Assembly: GCA_021209875.1 (NCBI GenBank)
Contig: JAGYVD010000007.1
Location: 1,550,001 to 1,614,000, forward strand
Length of the DNA: 64,000 nucleotides
Source of the DNA: Rosellinia necatrix
Taxonomy: Eukaryota > Ascomycota > Sordariomycetes > Xylariales > Xylariaceae
Reading direction: 5' to 3'
The stretch's first letter is position 1; each line of letters starts with the position of its first letter. This document shows positions 60,995-64,000 of this stretch, one piece after another. A program made the position numbers and the translations under genes. The notes beneath the pieces were generated by a model. It worked only from the letters and a program-made list of their open reading frames with translations, did no database searches and was not told the origin of the DNA.

Positions 60995-62710
60995 CACTGG
61001 GGGATTGTTAACCCTTCATCCTCTGCTAGAAGGCTGCTTTCGCATCGGAGACGTCGGTCAAGGGGCCACTTACAAAGCAAATTTGGAGTTCGAAGCCCCA
61101 TGTTACAGCGCCTTGTCCGGCCGCCCACCAATCAACCCCTAATACAACACAACACAAGAATAACGAATAGGCGTGTGGCTGTTTACCTACTGTACAAGTA
61201 TCCATCCGCAGCAAGTCAGGCCGCTGCCTCTTATCAGCAGCCGTCCCGCAGTGACGCCAAGTATCCCTCTAGGCGCGGTAGGAATGCGACTTAGACTTAG
61301 GTGCGCGATAACCACACTATGTGCATCTGGGCACATGATTTGCTCCCGCATCTCGTGTGATCCGATCCGTGGGTGACCGACTTTTGGGCGAAGAATGGGG
61401 AAGAGGTGTGCCCTAGGTCGACTAGCGAAGCCCACGTTAATGTTGTGTCGTGGGTTGCAGGGAATCCGCTTTGTGTCGGTGTAGTGTAAAAGCACTCATT
61501 TTGTCCACCACTTGTAGCGTGCTGAATACAAGTAGACATATCACTAAAAAATCTGGGGTGCTGCTGGTAAGTGGCGACGTGACGGATAGTAGGTAGCATG
61601 TAGATAGATTGCATCTCTAAAGTGCACATAATCCTGTAGTTGGTTAATTTGTTCTTTATTAACTTATGGAGGTACCTATAGAGGTGTCTCAAATGGTAGG
61701 TACCCAGGAGTTCAACCTACCTGCAGGTCGCTTATGAGAGACAAGACCCCTCCTTGTAGTGTAACGAAGCTGGGTGGAACGGTAGGGATACGCTGGTAGG
61801 GATAAGCTACCTACCCAGGGTGGAGACCTTTCCAGCCCAGGGCGGGGGTTGGGGTTTAACCATGTCCGCTACTGCAGAACATGTGACATGTTGCGGCTAT
61901 AAATCACAGACCAGACCCGTACCAACCACCAGACATCCCGCCTGGTACGCTGTGTAGGTATATATGCATTGATACGTTGTAGCGCAGATTTAAGTACCGA
62001 GTTGTTGAACTCTAAAAGAAAGTAGGTAGTTAGGTGGCTGCCCTGAAAGATAGAACAAAAGATGTCTGCCTCGTGCAGGTGCTTGGTAGACTCCCTCAAT
62101 AGATCGAGGAGATTTCTAGCCTAATCCGGGCTGTATAAAATAGGGGATAGAGATTCATCGATGTGACCACAGTGGCACTTGGGTGTGCTGGTAGGTAGTA
62201 TCCTTACGAGGAATAGCTGGGTAGTTATCTGCACTGCCGTATCTGCTGTACTACCTACCTAACCTTGTAGCTGACGGCTGAGGCTACAAAGGTGCCCTAC
62301 GCCGGTCGTTGACAAGAGGCAGCAACACTTAGTTAGTAGTTAGTTCTATGTACGAAGTAGTCGATACGCATCCACCCACTCGGTAGGTATGCATTTGCCT
62401 TGGTTTTGTTTCCCTATCGCCTTTGCGAGTCATCTCCGCAGTAAAGAAAGGCTTCAATAACTCAAACTCGTGACCAAAGCAGGGATTCGACCATGCATAG
62501 TATACTAGGCTGGGCTATGCTGGACTGGGCTCGCTCGTCCTCTTCCCGCCTGTGTTGCATTCTCCATTGGTTCGCTGACTGATCGCCTGTGATGTTTACC
62601 CGCATGTTCACCTTGTCCGACACCAACCTACCCACAGTGGTCTGGCCGCGGTCGACTGACTGTTATAGAAGTTGTATGTAGGCAGGTAATAGTAGTAACT
62701 AGCAGTTGTC

Positions 62711-62738
62711 GCAGCAGCAGCAGCAGCAGCAGTAGTAG
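62711..62738. repeat. CAG trinucleotide microsatellite
   Basis: Seven CAG units followed by TAG variants. Confidence 0.8.
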
Positions 62739-63455
62739 CATCTAGGTCAGGGAGGGTCCAATGACTTGTGTCCTTGACTAGCGGATTGACTAGTGAAGCG
62801 ACTAGAATACGTCTGACGGTAAGGAGTTAGAGGCTAGTAGGTAGTGTAGTAGTGTAGCAGCCTGTGGCAGTCTGTAGCAGGTAATTAGCAGGCACTATTT
62901 GGTGCATAAAGAATTCATTAGCGCCGCCTGCGCTCCTTTACCGAAGCTGTGTCAGCCCACTACTGCAATCCATCCCATGTACCGAGTGGAGGTACTTGCC
63001 TGGTCCAGGTACTTCTAGTCTCTAGGGCGACTTCCAGGTTGACACAAGAAGGCAGACCCCAGTCTAGCAGATGCAATTTAATTCCAGCAGCCGCCATTGA
63101 CCACCGCTTCTGCCTTCTAAGAACGTCATCGTGAGCCTTTGCAGCCACCACCCCGAACAACCCTTAGTGAACATGGTGTCTCACAGCGCGGATCGCTGGT
63201 CCGTCGCTTGACCATAGCCCCTTTTCGAACCCGGCACGCACCTCGACGCTCGCATTGGACGCCTTCTGTTAGCTCTCTGAATCCTGCTCGACCACTGCTC
63301 TGAATGCTGCGCCGGAGCCAAAAGACACCACACCTGCCATTTTTGAAGGGGAGCCTCGCTCCCTGCGCCCGTCCCATTCCCGGCCTCCGGCGCCCATCCC
63401 TAGCGACCCTTCTCCCTTCCCAAGACCCTGCATATTGTCAAGTCAACCGCTGTGG

Positions 63456-63504
63456 CCACCGTCTTGCCGGTCACCGTCTTGCCGGCCACCGTCTTCCCGG
63501 CTAC
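63456..63504. repeat. 15-bp tandem repeat (CACCGTCTTGCCGGC unit)
   Basis: Three copies of CACCGTCTTGCCGGC with one or two changes each, about 0.2 kb before the start of the last gene. Confidence 0.8.
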
Positions 63505-63706
63505 CCTGAGAATTAGCCAGTTCAACGGCGCGCTAGAGTTTCTGGGTCGGGATAGCCTCGAAACATCGATAACTAGCTGAGTGATATCATACCACATCAT
63601 ACCCGGCCAACAGAACGCCCTACGAGATAGACGGTCCATCTGGCCCGGCCCTTTCGTCCAATACACATAGTTTGTGTGTGGACATCCTAGCCCCCCTGGA
63701 ATCAAG

Positions 63707-64000
63707 ATGGAACAAGTATTGGATGTGAGCTGGATGACCCATGGTAAAGGTAAATGCCATACATTTGTCTTGTTCCCTCCACCTCATGCATACCTTGCTG
63801 GCGCTGACAGGGTCACTTTTCATCGCAGACATCCTCCACAGAAATGGGCATTCGTTAACGTCCCCGTCCCAATCCGACCACAGCATATCCTCTTCAACAC
63901 AGCATGTGGACTCTGCGGCTGCGGGCAAAACCAAACCCAACGGGACGTCCGCTGTCCGTCCTCCTTCACCCCCACCAGCTGCTGAGGCGCTGCAGCCAAA
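63707..64000 (+). CDS. Unidentified gene, 5' part only (runs off the window)
   Basis: Exon 1 is 63707-63743 (MEQVLDVSWMTH plus one base). It is followed by an intron of 85 bp (GTAAAG donor, GCTGAC branch site at 63803-63808, TCGCAG acceptor), and exon 2 from 63829 is open to the window end. The joined frame continues DILHRNGHSLTSPSQ and then a Ser/Gln/Pro-rich stretch (SAAAGKTKPNG; RPPSPPPAAEALQ), typical of the disordered N-terminus of a fungal regulator. No domain has begun, so no function is offered. Support is the canonical intron, the in-frame join and the coding-like composition; the other two frames of exon 2 either hit an early stop or give less plausible protein. Confidence 0.5.

Larger units (their letters stand above)
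59921..63706. other. Long intergenic region with microsatellites; leader of the last gene at its right end
   Basis: 3.8 kb with no supported gene. It contains a GATGGTGGT repeat (60920-60994), a CAG run (62711-62738), TAGG units near 61690-61820 and 62170-62260, and a 15-bp tandem at 63456-63504. The last 700 bases, plus strand, are CT/CG-rich and probably belong to the promoter and leader of the gene starting at 63707. Confidence 0.55.

Noticed and set aside
60902..61294. 130-codon Gly/Asp-rich frame
   Set aside because: Produced by the GATGGTGGT microsatellite; the remainder has no domain or intron support.

Overview
This is nuclear DNA of a filamentous ascomycete (Pezizomycotina), most likely a Sordariomycete. 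The signs are short spliceosomal introns (about 50-160 bp, with GTRNGT donors, CTRAY branch sites and YAG acceptors), characteristic fungal protein families (VTC1, Rsp5/HulA, an AHC1-like ADA-complex subunit, a PigL_N protein, an ascomycete laccase ending in DSGV, a Dal5-type permease), and many dispersed TAGG/CCTA palindromes of the kind common in Sordariomycete intergenic DNA. Species and genus cannot be read from the window. Gene density is low: about 14 convincing genes in 64 kb, with long simple-repeat-rich gaps. No tRNA, rRNA, CRISPR array or intact transposon was found by eye.

Layout. 4.4-5.3 kb: F-box protein (+). 7.8-9.4 kb: choline-phosphate cytidylyltransferase (+, 4 exons). 10.9-11.8 kb: Tctex-type dynein light chain (-, 4 exons). 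13.1-13.6 kb: VTC1 (+, 2 exons), facing an Alba-domain protein (-, 14.1-14.9 kb). 19.1-21.1 kb: AHC1-like zinc-finger protein (+), facing the HECT ubiquitin ligase Rsp5 (-, 22.8-25.7 kb, 7 exons). 30.0-33.2 kb: PigL_N-domain protein (+), followed on the same strand by a D-2-hydroxyacid dehydrogenase (33.9-34.8 kb), which faces a SNF2-family ATPase (-, 35.2-39.3 kb, 4 exons). 40.6-42.9 kb: MFS anion permease (-, 11 exons). 45.4-47.7 kb: secreted laccase (-, 7 exons). 54.3-55.3 kb: HAD-family hydrolase (-), divergent from ribosomal protein L5/uL18 (+, 55.9-57.0 kb). 59.6-59.9 kb: a possible small His/Pro/Tyr-rich protein (+). 63.7 kb to the window end: 5' part of an unidentified gene (+).

Most of these are independent housekeeping functions: phospholipid synthesis, dynein motor, vacuolar polyphosphate, RNA-binding, chromatin acetylation, ubiquitin ligation and the ribosome. 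There is no evident biosynthetic cluster. The accessory part is roughly 30-48 kb, with the PigL_N protein, the GC-rich dehydrogenase, a divergent SNF2 ATPase, the permease and the laccase. Several genes that look broken in single frames (MFS, laccase, Rsp5, SNF2) rejoin exactly across canonical introns. All exon lengths given here were added by hand and keep the frame.
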